Assembly: GCF_016595215.1 (NCBI RefSeq)
Contig: NZ_JAENHK010000007.1
Location: 310,001 to 374,000, forward strand
Direction: 5' to 3'
Source of the DNA: Chryseobacterium paridis
GTDB taxonomy: Bacteria; Bacteroidota; Bacteroidia; Flavobacteriales; Weeksellaceae
DNA length: 64,000 nt
Numbering within the stretch: the first letter of the stretch is position 1; every line of letters begins with the position of its first letter. The notes under the pieces were generated by a model that did no database searches, was not told where the DNA came from, and was given only the letters and a program-made list of their open reading frames with translations. Below are positions 1-9,525 of this stretch, piece by piece. A program made the position numbers and the translations under genes.

Positions 1-2328
1 CTTTTTATGTTTTCTCAAAATAAGAAGCAACTGCCTCAGAGAAAGCCACAAAAGGAGAAATCTACGGCAGCAAGTTTAAAGGCCGGAGCATTTATTGATG
101 TAAACGTTCCTCCGTACGCTCCTTCCACGTATACCCCAGCACAGCTTGTTACAGACATCCTGATCAATGGTGGAACGAATTGCTCAACACCCAATGTGAC
201 GAATGTTACAGTAAGCCCAAACCATGATGTTGCTAATAATAACAGATTTTGGGGATACTTTAATAAAGGGACTACCAATTTCCCTTTTACAGATGGAATT
301 GTTTTGACAACCGGCTATGCCAGAGAAGCAGGAAATACTTTATATACTGGTGGAAGTTTGTCTGGGTCAATTTCTCAACAAGGTGATCCTGATCTTGCTG
401 CAGCTACCAATACCAATTTAAGTAACCAACGCGATGCAGTGGCTTTGGAGTTTGATTTTGTACCTAATTCAAATCAGGTTAAATTTAATTATCTATTTGC
501 TTCTGAAGAATATACCGGTGGATATCCGTGTAATTACTCTGATGCATTTGCATTGCTTATAAAACCTGTAGCAGGAGGACCTTATGTAAACGTAGCAATA
601 CTTCCCGGAACAGCTGGTGCAGTAAGTGTAACTAATATACGTCCTGCCACTCAGGATAACGGAAGTCCATTAACTTGTGGAGCTTTAAACGATTCGTATT
701 TTGCAGGATATAATACAGCAAACGTTGAAACAAATTATAATGGTAGAACAATTCCTCTAACAGCTATTGCTGATGTGACTCCTGGAGTTGCCTATCATTT
801 TAAAATGGTTTTGTCAGATTATAATGATAACTCTTTAGATTCTGCTGTTTTCTTAGAAGGTGGGTCTTTTGATATCGGAATAAAAATTACTGATGGAACA
901 GGAGCTGTGTTGCCTGATACAATTCATATGTGTGATAATACTCCTCAGATATTAAAAGCACAGGTAGCTACAGTTCCTGGTATGACTTTCCAGTGGTTTA
1001 AAGATGGAGCTCCGATTCCGGGTGCTACCAGTATTCAATATATAGCAACTCAACCTGGGGTATATGAAGTAAAAGTTTCCGTACCTGGAAATCAATGTCC
1101 GGGATCTGCTACTATTACTATTATAGGAGGAACAACACCTACCGCACAAGATGCTGTATTAAAAATTTGTACGACTCCAAATGCTCTCAATTTTGATTTA
1201 AATACGGCAATGCCATTGATCAGTACAACTACAGGTGCTGTGTTCCATTTTTATGTGAATCAGGCCGACGCTGTTGCACAAAATAATAACTTCATCAATA
1301 ATGTATCAAGTTATGATGGAACGGATGGACAGATCTTATATGTGGTCGTTTCTAATGGAGCATTTTGTAGTAAAATGGTGAAGCTGACTTTAGTAAAAGA
1401 AGCTACGCCGGTGGCTCAGGTGACTTCATCAAAAATGAAAATATGTTCAGGTGAATCTGTTCTATTAACAGCTTCTGGTGGTGTAACTTATTTATGGAGT
1501 GATACAACTACAGCTGGACCTACAAGAACTGTAAGCCCTACTCAGACCACTACTTATACCGTATATGCAATTGGTGCAAAAGGATGTAAATCGTTGTTAC
1601 CTGCAACAGTAACTGTAGAGGTGGTCCCTGCAATTACATCTAATCTTAGTGGAGGAATGATATGCACAGGTGATCAGATCACGTTGGATGCCGGAACAGG
1701 ACCAAATTATAGCTATACCTGGAATACAGGCTCAACTACGCAAACGATTACAGCAGCTACACCAGGTACTTATACTGTGCTTATTGATAATGGTGTTTGT
1801 TCTAAACTATTTACGACACAGGTAATTCAGGCTATCATACCTGTAGTTATCAAAGCGGATTATAATGCTGATGGAACAATGATTATTACAGCAAGCAATC
1901 CAAGTAACGGAATTCTTGAATATTCAATTGATAACGGATTAACGTGGCAACCTTCAAACGTGTTCCACAATGTTCCAAATAATAAATTAATATCAATCAG
2001 AGTTCGGGTGAAAAATACGAGCTGTGTTGGATTCCTGGAATATTTTACATTCATCATGAAAAATGTAATTACACCAAATGGAGATAACGTGAATGATATT
2101 ATTGACTTCAGAGGAATTAATCAGTATAAAGATTTCTCAGCAAGTATATTTGACCGATACGGACGTGAAGTATACAAGGCAGAAAAAGTAAGACCTTATT
2201 GGGATGGTTACTTCCAGGGCAAACGTTTACCTACTGCTTCTTACTGGTATCAGGTGACATTTGAAGATCCTGCAAGTAAAGAAAAGGCTGTAAAAACGGG
2301 CTGGATCCTATTGAAAAATTTCGAATAA
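1..2328 (+). CDS. choice-of-anchor L surface protein, T9SS type B (5' partial)
   Basis: The first of three tandem paralogous secreted proteins. The reading frame is open from base 1, and the first codons read LFMFSQNKK. This matches the end of a signal peptide when aligned with the two paralogs downstream, so the true start lies before the window and the ATG at base 7 is internal. Counting from that ATG, a choice-of-anchor L domain covers about residues 25-290 (it begins KAGAFIDVN and closes AVFLEGGSFDIG). Ig-like repeats follow, and residues 690-773 form a gliding-motility-type C-terminal domain (ITPNGDNVND...GWILLKN). That tail marks export by the T9SS, type B, usually to the cell surface. 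The role is probably adhesion or matrix; the ligand is unknown. Confidence 0.9.
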   Translation, partial: LFMFSQNKKQLPQRKPQKEKSTAASLKAGAFIDVNVPPYAPSTYTPAQLVTDILINGGTNCSTPNVTNVTVSPNHDVANNNRFWGYFNKGTTNFPFTDGIVLTTGYAREAGNTLYTGGSLSGSISQQGDPDLAAATNTNLSNQRDAVALEFDFVPNSNQVKFNYLFASEEYTGGYPCNYSDAFALLIKPVAGGPYVNVAILPGTAGAVSVTNIRPATQDNGSPLTCGALNDSYFAGYNTANVETNYNGRTIPLTAIADVTPGVAYHFKMVLSDYNDNSLDSAVFLEGGSFDIGIKITDGTGAVLPDTIHMCDNTPQILKAQVATVPGMTFQWFKDGAPIPGATSIQYIATQPGVYEVKVSVPGNQCPGSATITIIGGTTPTAQDAVLKICTTPNALNFDLNTAMPLISTTTGAVFHFYVNQADAVAQNNNFINNVSSYDGTDGQILYVVVSNGAFCSKMVKLTLVKEATPVAQVTSSKMKICSGESVLLTASGGVTYLWSDTTTAGPTRTVSPTQTTTYTVYAIGAKGCKSLLPATVTVEVVPAITSNLSGGMICTGDQITLDAGTGPNYSYTWNTGSTTQTITAATPGTYTVLIDNGVCSKLFTTQVIQAIIPVVIKADYNADGTMIITASNPSNGILEYSIDNGLTWQPSNVFHNVPNNKLISIRVRVKNTSCVGFLEYFTFIMKNVITPNGDNVNDIIDFRGINQYKDFSASIFDRYGREVYKAEKVRPYWDGYFQGKRLPTASYWYQVTFEDPASKEKAVKTGWILLKNFE

Positions 2329-2346
2329 TCTATTAATCATATTTCT

Positions 2347-2377
2347 AAAAAGACTAACAATTTGTTAGTCTTTTTTT
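2347..2377 (+). terminator. intrinsic terminator after first adhesin
   Basis: An AGACTAAC / GTTAGTCT stem with an AATTT loop, extended by A-T pairs, is followed directly by seven T. It separates the first and second surface-protein genes, so they are likely transcribed separately. Confidence 0.85.
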
Positions 2378-2475
2378 GTTTTTTAATTAAATTAAAAAGG
2401 ATAGTTTAAGATAATTTAGTTTATATTATTAATAATACAATTTGAATTGATGTAAGTTTCAATCAAAAAAAATAG

Positions 2476-2483
2476 TATTTTTG
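2476..2483 (+). promoter_or_regulatory. Bacteroidota -10 box (TATTTTTG)
   Basis: A perfect TAnnTTTG match 16 bases before the ATG at 2500. No convincing -33 TTG lies at the usual distance. Confidence 0.5.
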
Positions 2484-2499
2484 TTGAAAACAATATAAA

Positions 2500-5400
2500 A
2501 TGTTAAATAGGAGGACGAGAAGTTTATTTCTGGCTTTATTTGTAGTTCTTGTAAGTAATTTGATTTTCGCTCAGAACAGAGGGCAAAATACCAAGTTAAA
2601 ACAACCCTCAGCTGCAAGTATGAAAGCCGGAGCATTTATTGATGTGAATGCACCCGGATATCCAGAATCAAACTACGATATTACTCAGCTGGTAAAAGAT
2701 GTCCTCATAGCAGGGGGATCTACCTGTACAACAGCGAATGTCAGTAATGTTCAAGTGTCGCCTAACTTGCCGGCAAGTGATCAGAACAGAAGTTGGGGGT
2801 ATTATAATAAAGCGACCACCAATTTTCCTTTTGCAAAAGGTATTGTTCTTGTTACCGGCTTTGCGAGAAAAGCAGGTAATGACTTTCAAAATACATTAAG
2901 TGATGCACTTCCTTCTGGTGGAGATATAGATTTAGCAACAGCTTTAAATGTTAATAATGGTAGTTTAAGAGATGCAACTTATATAGAATTTGATTTTGTT
3001 CCAAGTTCTACAGAGGTTTCATTTAGATATTTGTTTGCTTCAAAAGAGTATTCTCCCGGGAATATTTTTACGTGTAGTATATCAGACGGTTTTGCTTTAT
3101 TACTGAAAAAAGTAGGTGATCCTAATTACACCAATTTGGCTGTTTTACCAGGTACAACTACTCCTGTGAGTGTAACTAATATTATTCCAGCCAGTTTACC
3201 TTGTGGACCTAAAAATGCTCAGTATTTCCATGCTATCAATAACCCTCAGATTGAAACTAACTTTGATGGACGTACTGTTCCATTAACAGCAAAAGCCACT
3301 GTAATTCCTGGTCAGACTTATCATTTTAAAATGGTATTGGCGGATTATCAGGATAAGAATTTTGATTCTGCTGTTTTTTTAGAGGCCGGTTCTTTTGATA
3401 TAGGAGTTCAGATTCTTGGACCTGCAGGAGTAGCATTACCACCATCGATTAATGTTTGTGATAATGCTCCACAGGTACTTACTGCTTCTATACAGAATTC
3501 CACAGCAACCTATCAATGGTTTTTAAATAATAATCCTATTCCTGGAGCAACCAGTGCTACTTATACAGCTACACAACCCGGAGTGTATACCCTTCAGGTT
3601 CTTCTTGCGGGAAATACCTGCCCTGGAACGGCGACAGTGACAATTGTAGGAGGTACATCTCCGACTGTACAAAATGCTACATTAACGACTTGTTATGCTC
3701 CTGGCAATGCAATTTTTAATTTGACCAATGCACAGGCATCTATTAGTGGAACGCCTGGCGCCACATTTACTTATTATGCAACCCTGGCTGATGCAAATGC
3801 GGGAAATGCAAATACGATTGCTACACCAACAGCTTATTCAAGTCCAGGTGGACAAACAGTCTATGTGCTGGTTAAAAATGGATTTTGTTCAAAAGTTGCT
3901 CAGTTGCAATTGGTCAAAGCACCACAGATGACAGGGAATATCGCCCCTCCAACTGCTTTGACATGTGCGAATTCCCAAATAACATTAAATGCTTCAACGT
4001 CAGTATATCCGGCAGGGGCTACATTCAATTGGACAACAACTGGTGGAAATATTGTATCAGGAGGAAATACTTTAACGCCTGTTGTAAATACTGCGGGAAC
4101 TTATACATTGACAATTTCTAATACCTATCAACCAGGAAATGCCGTTTGTACGGCTACAGCAAATGTTACAGTTGTTGGAGATAGTGCACCTCCGGCAACA
4201 ACTTTAACAGCCTCTAAAGTATTAATTTGTGCAGGAGAAACTGTAACGTTGACTGCTTCGGGTGGAGCTACTTACAATTGGGTAGGACTGCCAGGGAATG
4301 GAAATACACAAACCGTTACCCCTGCCACAACCACTACGTATACGGTAACGGCAGTAGGAGCTAATGGATGTGTTTCTCAGACTCCGGCTACCATAACAAT
4401 ACAGGTTTCTCAGCCAATTACGGTTCAAAACGCTACATTACTTAAATGTTATCAAGCTGGTAATTTAACATATGATCTTACTTCAGCACAGCCACAAATA
4501 ACGACTGTAGGAACGGCTACATTTGCTTACTATGCAAACCTTGCAGATGCCAATGCTGGAAATGCCAATACAATTGCAATACCTACGGCCTATTCAACGC
4601 CTGGAAACGTAACTGTTTATGTATTGGTTAAAAATGGAGGTTGTAGCTACGTAGTTACATTACAGTTATTGAAAACACCAACGACAACTTTAACAATAGC
4701 AGCACCACAAACTATCACTTGTACGAACTTGCAGGTGACCTTAAACGCCTCAACTTCTGTGATTCCTGCCGGTTCAACAATATTGTGGACCACGGTAGGA
4801 GGGAATATTGTTTCTGGTGCTAATACGTTGACTCCCGTTGTTAATGCTGGAGGAACGTATACATTAACTGTTCAAAATACCAATCAGCCTGGAAATTTAA
4901 ATTGTAGCTATACGGCGGATGTTACAGTGGTAGAAAATAAAGTACCACCAATAGCTACAGTAACATCATCGCATGCACAGATTTGTGTTGGCGAATCAGT
5001 TACACTAACAGCTAGTGGAGGAGTGTCATATAACTGGACGGGATTACCCGGAAATGGCAGTACGCAGACTGTATCTCCAACAGTGACGACGACATATACC
5101 GTTTATGCTGTAGGGGCAAATGGGTGCGTTTCCACAAACCCTGCTACGGTTACAGTAATAGTTGGACCTCCAGTCGCTTCGGTAGTAGCTTCAAAAATTA
5201 AAATATGTGCAGGGGAGTCTGTAACCTTAACGGCTTCCGGTGGTATTACTTATAACTGGGTAGGATTAACCGGTAATGGAAATACTCAGGTTGTTTCACC
5301 AACAGTTACAACTACGTATTCTGTGTATGCGTTAGGAGGAAACGGATGTACTTCTGTTGTTCCTGCTACAGTCGAGATTGTAGTCGTACCAGCTATTACC

Positions 5401-6087
5401 TCTACTTTAGAGGATGTATATGTATGCGCTGGTGATACTGGAATTTTAGATGCCGGCAGCGGCCCTAATTATACTTATATATGGAGTAATGGAGCAACTA
5501 CCCAAACTATTTCGACTAATATTACAGGAACATATACAGTGACAATTAGTAATGGAGTGTGCTCGAAAGCATTCACTGCCCAGCTATTAAACCCTAATTT
5601 ACCTCAGTTTACGAATATTGTTTATGAAAATCATGTCCTTACATTGAGCGCAACCAATCCTACAGGTGGAACTTTAGAATATTCTATTGATGGTGGGGTT
5701 ACGTGGCAAAATTCTAATATATTCTATAATGTACTGAATAATAATAATTATAATTTAATGGTAAGAGTAAAAGATGCTAAATGTAGTACATCTTTAAGTT
5801 ACTTTACTTTTGTTATTAACAATGCTATTACACCTAACTCTGATGGACTAAATGATACCATCGATTTTTCAGGAATCAGTGGATATAATAATTTTGCAGC
5901 TTCCATATTTAACCGATATGGACAGGAATTGTTTAAAGCAACCAAATTAGAACCTGTCTGGAGAGGTAATGTAAAAGGTCTTAATCTGCCTACTGCTACC
6001 TACTGGTATAGAGTACAATGGGAAAATCCTGCCAGTAAAAAGTTGGAATTACGAACTGGATGGATATTATTAAAAAATAGGAATTAA
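2500..6087 (+). CDS. choice-of-anchor L surface protein with expanded Ig-like repeats, T9SS type B
   Basis: The second and longest paralog of the array (1195 residues against about 790). It has a clear signal peptide (residues 1-25, ending FAQ) and a choice-of-anchor L domain at about 38-303. A long stack of Ig-like modules follows. The extra length comes mainly from internal duplication: the block starting VQNATL (about 390-475) recurs at about 645-730, and modules with the pattern ICAGE(S/T)VTLTASGG recur four times. Residues 1110-1195 are the T9SS type B tail (ITPNSDGLND...GWILLKN). It is presumably a surface filament or adhesin. It has its own -10 box and is bracketed by terminators, so it is probably monocistronic. 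Confidence 0.9.
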   Translation: MLNRRTRSLFLALFVVLVSNLIFAQNRGQNTKLKQPSAASMKAGAFIDVNAPGYPESNYDITQLVKDVLIAGGSTCTTANVSNVQVSPNLPASDQNRSWGYYNKATTNFPFAKGIVLVTGFARKAGNDFQNTLSDALPSGGDIDLATALNVNNGSLRDATYIEFDFVPSSTEVSFRYLFASKEYSPGNIFTCSISDGFALLLKKVGDPNYTNLAVLPGTTTPVSVTNIIPASLPCGPKNAQYFHAINNPQIETNFDGRTVPLTAKATVIPGQTYHFKMVLADYQDKNFDSAVFLEAGSFDIGVQILGPAGVALPPSINVCDNAPQVLTASIQNSTATYQWFLNNNPIPGATSATYTATQPGVYTLQVLLAGNTCPGTATVTIVGGTSPTVQNATLTTCYAPGNAIFNLTNAQASISGTPGATFTYYATLADANAGNANTIATPTAYSSPGGQTVYVLVKNGFCSKVAQLQLVKAPQMTGNIAPPTALTCANSQITLNASTSVYPAGATFNWTTTGGNIVSGGNTLTPVVNTAGTYTLTISNTYQPGNAVCTATANVTVVGDSAPPATTLTASKVLICAGETVTLTASGGATYNWVGLPGNGNTQTVTPATTTTYTVTAVGANGCVSQTPATITIQVSQPITVQNATLLKCYQAGNLTYDLTSAQPQITTVGTATFAYYANLADANAGNANTIAIPTAYSTPGNVTVYVLVKNGGCSYVVTLQLLKTPTTTLTIAAPQTITCTNLQVTLNASTSVIPAGSTILWTTVGGNIVSGANTLTPVVNAGGTYTLTVQNTNQPGNLNCSYTADVTVVENKVPPIATVTSSHAQICVGESVTLTASGGVSYNWTGLPGNGSTQTVSPTVTTTYTVYAVGANGCVSTNPATVTVIVGPPVASVVASKIKICAGESVTLTASGGITYNWVGLTGNGNTQVVSPTVTTTYSVYALGGNGCTSVVPATVEIVVVPAITSTLEDVYVCAGDTGILDAGSGPNYTYIWSNGATTQTISTNITGTYTVTISNGVCSKAFTAQLLNPNLPQFTNIVYENHVLTLSATNPTGGTLEYSIDGGVTWQNSNIFYNVLNNNNYNLMVRVKDAKCSTSLSYFTFVINNAITPNSDGLNDTIDFSGISGYNNFAASIFNRYGQELFKATKLEPVWRGNVKGLNLPTATYWYRVQWENPASKKLELRTGWILLKNRN

Positions 6088-6111
6088 TATCTAAATATAT
6101 ATACTTAAAGC

Positions 6112-6145
6112 AAAACCTTTCATAATTGAAAGGTTTTATTTTTTT
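6112..6145 (+). terminator. intrinsic terminator
   Basis: An 11-bp perfect stem AAAACCTTTCA / TGAAAGGTTTT with a four-base loop, then a T-rich tail, directly after the second surface-protein gene. Confidence 0.85.
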
Positions 6146-6189
6146 AACATTATTATGTTAAATATATATGTGGTATGTTTAAAAAAAAT

Positions 6190-6197
6190 TAAATTTG
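6190..6197 (+). promoter_or_regulatory. Bacteroidota -10 box (TAAATTTG)
   Basis: A perfect TAnnTTTG match 16 bases before the ATG of the third surface-protein gene, the same spacing as in front of its paralog at 2500. Confidence 0.6.
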
Positions 6198-6213
6198 TTG
6201 AAACAAAAATATT

Positions 6214-8589
6214 ATGAAGAGATATCTACTATTGTTTTCTTTTTTTTTAATCTCGTTGAATTTTTATCATTCACAAAATATTTATCCCAGAAAGGTACCG
6301 AAACCAAGGCCCAATTTAGCAGCAAAAGCTGGAGCATTTATTGATGTGAATGCACCAGGCTACCCTGAGTCTGCTTTTAATATTACACAGTTGGTAAAAG
6401 ATGTATTGATTTCATCCGGAACAAATTCATGTGTTACTCCCAATGTATCAAACGTTCAGGTAAACCCGGGGTTACCGGCGACTGATGTAAATAGAGCCTG
6501 GGGATATTTTCATAAAGGAACAACAAACTTTCCTTTCAAAGATGGAATTGTTCTGGTTACAGGAAAAGCAGAAAGAACAGGAAATACTTATATAGATGTA
6601 AATAGTCCGTTAAGCGATCTTGTAGGAACAGGAAGTGATCCTGATTTGGTTGCGGCGACTAACCCTTCAGTTCAGTTGAAGGATGCTGTTATACTAGAAT
6701 TTGATTTCGTTCCTACCTCTTCGCAAGTGAAATTTAATTATTTATTTGCTTCGGAAGAATATACCACTACCTTTCCATGTAGCTACTCAGATGCATTTGC
6801 ATTATTGTTAAAACCTGTAGCTGGTACTGCACCTTATGTTAATATGGCTGTACTGCCAGGAGCGGCCGGACCTGTAAGTGTAACCAATATTCACCCTGAC
6901 ACAGAGTTTGATGGAAGTCCATTGTTCTGTGGGGCAACTAATCCAACTTTTTTTGGAGGTTATAATACAACCAATATTGAAACTAACTTTAACGGAAGAA
7001 CGATTCCTCTTACTGCAACAGCTACTGTTGTTCCTGGACAGGCCTATCATTTTAAAATGGTTTTAGCGGATGCAATTGATACGAACTATGATTCTGCGGT
7101 TTTTCTTGAAGGAGGATCTTTCAATATAGGTGTAGAATTACTGGATCCGGATGGTGGAACATTACCAGCAGATATCAATGTATGTGATAATGCTCCTCAG
7201 GTATTGACAGCTTCAGTAAGTGATCCGAATATGGCTTATCAATGGTATTATAACGGAGCTATTGTACCAGGGGCAACTACGAATACGATTACTGCTATAC
7301 AGCCGGGAACTTATACCATTGAAGTAAGTTTTCCAGGGAACCCTTGTCCGGGTAAAGCATCTATACAAATTCACGGAGGAACAACACCTACGGCAAATGA
7401 TGCTACATTATTGCTCTGTACAACACCGGACATTACTACATTTGACCTTACTACTGCAATGCCTTTATTAAGTACGACACCAAATGCTGTTTTCCATTTT
7501 TATGTAAATCAGGCTGATGCTGTAGCTCAAAATAACAACTATATTACAACTCCACTTAGTTATAATGGCAATGATGGACAAATCTTATATACAGTAGTAT
7601 CTAACGGAGGCTTTTGTAGCAGATTGGTAAAACTTACCCTATTAAAAGAAACGACGCCTACAGCACATGTTATTTCTTCAAAACTGAAAATATGTCCGGG
7701 AGACACTGTGGATCTTACAGCAACTGGTGGGGTGACTTACCAATGGAGTAATTTTTCAGGTACGGGTAATACCCAGACCGTGACATTATACAATACAACA
7801 ACATTTACGGTATATGCGATAGGAACAAAAGGATGTAAATCCTTACAGCCTGCTACAGTAACAGTAGAGGTGGTACCAGAGATTACTTCTCCGTTAAAAG
7901 ATGTTGAAATGTGTATTGGCGATAGAGTAACGTTGGACGCCGGAGCAGGACCTAATTACAGTTATTTATGGAGTACCGGTGAAACGACACAAACCATTTT
8001 TGTAGATCAGCTGGGTATTTACTCTGTTACTATTGATAATGGATACTGTAAAAGAACATTCACCTCTAAAGTAATGGCTGCTACATTGCCTTTCATTACA
8101 GGATTAGATTATAACAATAGCAATACCTTAACGGTTACTGCTGTCAATCCATTTATCAATAATAATCCTGGAACACTGGAATATTCTATCGATAATGGAA
8201 TTTCCTGGCAGGCTTCCAATGTGTTTACAGGATTATTAGACAATACGACCTATAATATTCAAGTGAGAATACAGGGGACTCATTGTGTAGGAACAGTGGA
8301 TTTCTTTACTTTGAAAATTGCTAATATTATCACTCCTAATCAAGACGGGATCAATGATGTACTTGACCTTACATCCCTTGGAGACTTTAATAATTTCACA
8401 GGATCAGTTTATGACAGATATGGAGTTGAAATGTTCAGGTTCTCGAAAACGACCCCGATCTGGGATGGTACAGTAGGAGGTAAGAGATTATCGACTGCTA
8501 CGTATTGGTATAAATTTAATTTCCAATATCCGAAATCAAAAGTTCAGATGAATTGGTCTGGTTGGATCTTACTTAAGAATAGAGAATAA
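6214..8589 (+). CDS. choice-of-anchor L surface protein, T9SS type B
   Basis: The third paralog (791 residues). It has a signal peptide at about 1-21 (ending HSQ) and a choice-of-anchor L domain at about 37-305. Its Ig-like region is close in order and length to that of the first paralog, including the shared HFYVNQADAVAQNNN stretch. A type B sorting domain occupies about 705-791 (ITPNQDGIND...GWILLKN). The shared pieces suggest tandem duplication with continuing exchange between copies. Like its neighbours it is expected to be displayed outside the cell by the T9SS; adhesion is inferred, not shown. Confidence 0.9.
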   Translation: MKRYLLLFSFFLISLNFYHSQNIYPRKVPKPRPNLAAKAGAFIDVNAPGYPESAFNITQLVKDVLISSGTNSCVTPNVSNVQVNPGLPATDVNRAWGYFHKGTTNFPFKDGIVLVTGKAERTGNTYIDVNSPLSDLVGTGSDPDLVAATNPSVQLKDAVILEFDFVPTSSQVKFNYLFASEEYTTTFPCSYSDAFALLLKPVAGTAPYVNMAVLPGAAGPVSVTNIHPDTEFDGSPLFCGATNPTFFGGYNTTNIETNFNGRTIPLTATATVVPGQAYHFKMVLADAIDTNYDSAVFLEGGSFNIGVELLDPDGGTLPADINVCDNAPQVLTASVSDPNMAYQWYYNGAIVPGATTNTITAIQPGTYTIEVSFPGNPCPGKASIQIHGGTTPTANDATLLLCTTPDITTFDLTTAMPLLSTTPNAVFHFYVNQADAVAQNNNYITTPLSYNGNDGQILYTVVSNGGFCSRLVKLTLLKETTPTAHVISSKLKICPGDTVDLTATGGVTYQWSNFSGTGNTQTVTLYNTTTFTVYAIGTKGCKSLQPATVTVEVVPEITSPLKDVEMCIGDRVTLDAGAGPNYSYLWSTGETTQTIFVDQLGIYSVTIDNGYCKRTFTSKVMAATLPFITGLDYNNSNTLTVTAVNPFINNNPGTLEYSIDNGISWQASNVFTGLLDNTTYNIQVRIQGTHCVGTVDFFTLKIANIITPNQDGINDVLDLTSLGDFNNFTGSVYDRYGVEMFRFSKTTPIWDGTVGGKRLSTATYWYKFNFQYPKSKVQMNWSGWILLKNRE

Positions 8590-8611
8590 CTTATCAAAAA
8601 TATATGTAAAC

Positions 8612-8642
8612 AAAAAGCCTTTCATATACTGAAAGGCTTTTT
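8612..8642. terminator. bidirectional terminator
   Basis: A 13-bp perfect stem AAAAAGCCTTTCA / TGAAAGGCTTTTT with a five-base loop. A and T runs on both sides let it serve the third surface-protein gene and the convergent ksgA. Confidence 0.85.
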
Positions 8643-8663
8643 TATGTAATAATTCTTTTTGTA

Positions 8664-9434
8664 TTAAAGATTTTCTTTCCACTGTTTTGTGAATGCTATA
8701 AAATCATTTACACTGAGTTCCTCTGCTCTTTTATCTAAGAACTCATGAGTTTTCAATGCTTCCGGAATGTTTAATACCTTAAGTGAATTCGATAATTTTT
8801 TTCTCCTTTGGTTGAAACCTGCCTTTACAATCTGTTTAAATAAGACTTCATTACCTACCAATCCTTCCTTAGGATTTCGGGTCAACCTGATAACTCCGGA
8901 TTTTACTTTTGGAGGTGGATTGAAAACATTTTCATGAACCGTGAACATATAGGAAACATCATAGTAAGCCTGGATCAGAACCGAAAGGATTCCGTAATCT
9001 TTTGTTCTTGGGATAGCTGCAGTTCTTTCAGCAACTTCCTTTTGAAACATTCCTACCATTTCCGGAATAAGTTCATAATGATCTATGATTTTAAATAAGA
9101 TCTGGGAAGAAATATTGTACGGGAAATTACCAATAATAGCAATCTGCTCATTATTAATAAAAGCGAAATCCTGTTTTAAAAAATCTCCCACAAAATTTTC
9201 TTCTGTAATCTTAACGTAATTTTTTTTCAAATACTCAATAGATTCATTATCTATCTCAGCCAGATAGGTATATTGATCTTTTTCCAGAAGATATTTCGTA
9301 AGAACTCCCATTCCCGGGCCAACTTCCATGATCTTGTTGTAGTTTTCAAAGCTTAGGCCCTCTACAATTTTTCTTGCTATATTTTCATCTGTCAGGAAGT
9401 GTTGACCAAGATGTTTTTTTGCTTTTACACTCAA
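8664..9434 (-). CDS. rsmA: 16S rRNA dimethyladenosine transferase KsgA/RsmA
   Basis: It dimethylates the two adjacent adenines in the 3'-terminal hairpin of 16S rRNA (A1518/A1519 in E. coli numbering) with S-adenosylmethionine, late in small-subunit assembly. The N-terminal LGQHFLTD motif (9-16), the SAM-binding GPGMG motif (39-43) and the catalytic NFPY motif (103-106) are all present. The length of 256 residues is normal. It is transcribed away from ftsX across a 91-base divergent region. Confidence 0.97.
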   Translation of the reverse strand: MSVKAKKHLGQHFLTDENIARKIVEGLSFENYNKIMEVGPGMGVLTKYLLEKDQYTYLAEIDNESIEYLKKNYVKITEENFVGDFLKQDFAFINNEQIAIIGNFPYNISSQILFKIIDHYELIPEMVGMFQKEVAERTAAIPRTKDYGILSVLIQAYYDVSYMFTVHENVFNPPPKVKSGVIRLTRNPKEGLVGNEVLFKQIVKAGFNQRRKKLSNSLKVLNIPEALKTHEFLDKRAEELSVNDFIAFTKQWKENL

Positions 9435-9525
9435 AGTTTTTTATGATTTCGTTAACAATGATTTTCTCTTTTTCGTCCCAAATTTCGGAAGATTTTTTCT
9501 ATTTTAGCCAAAAATTTTAATATTA

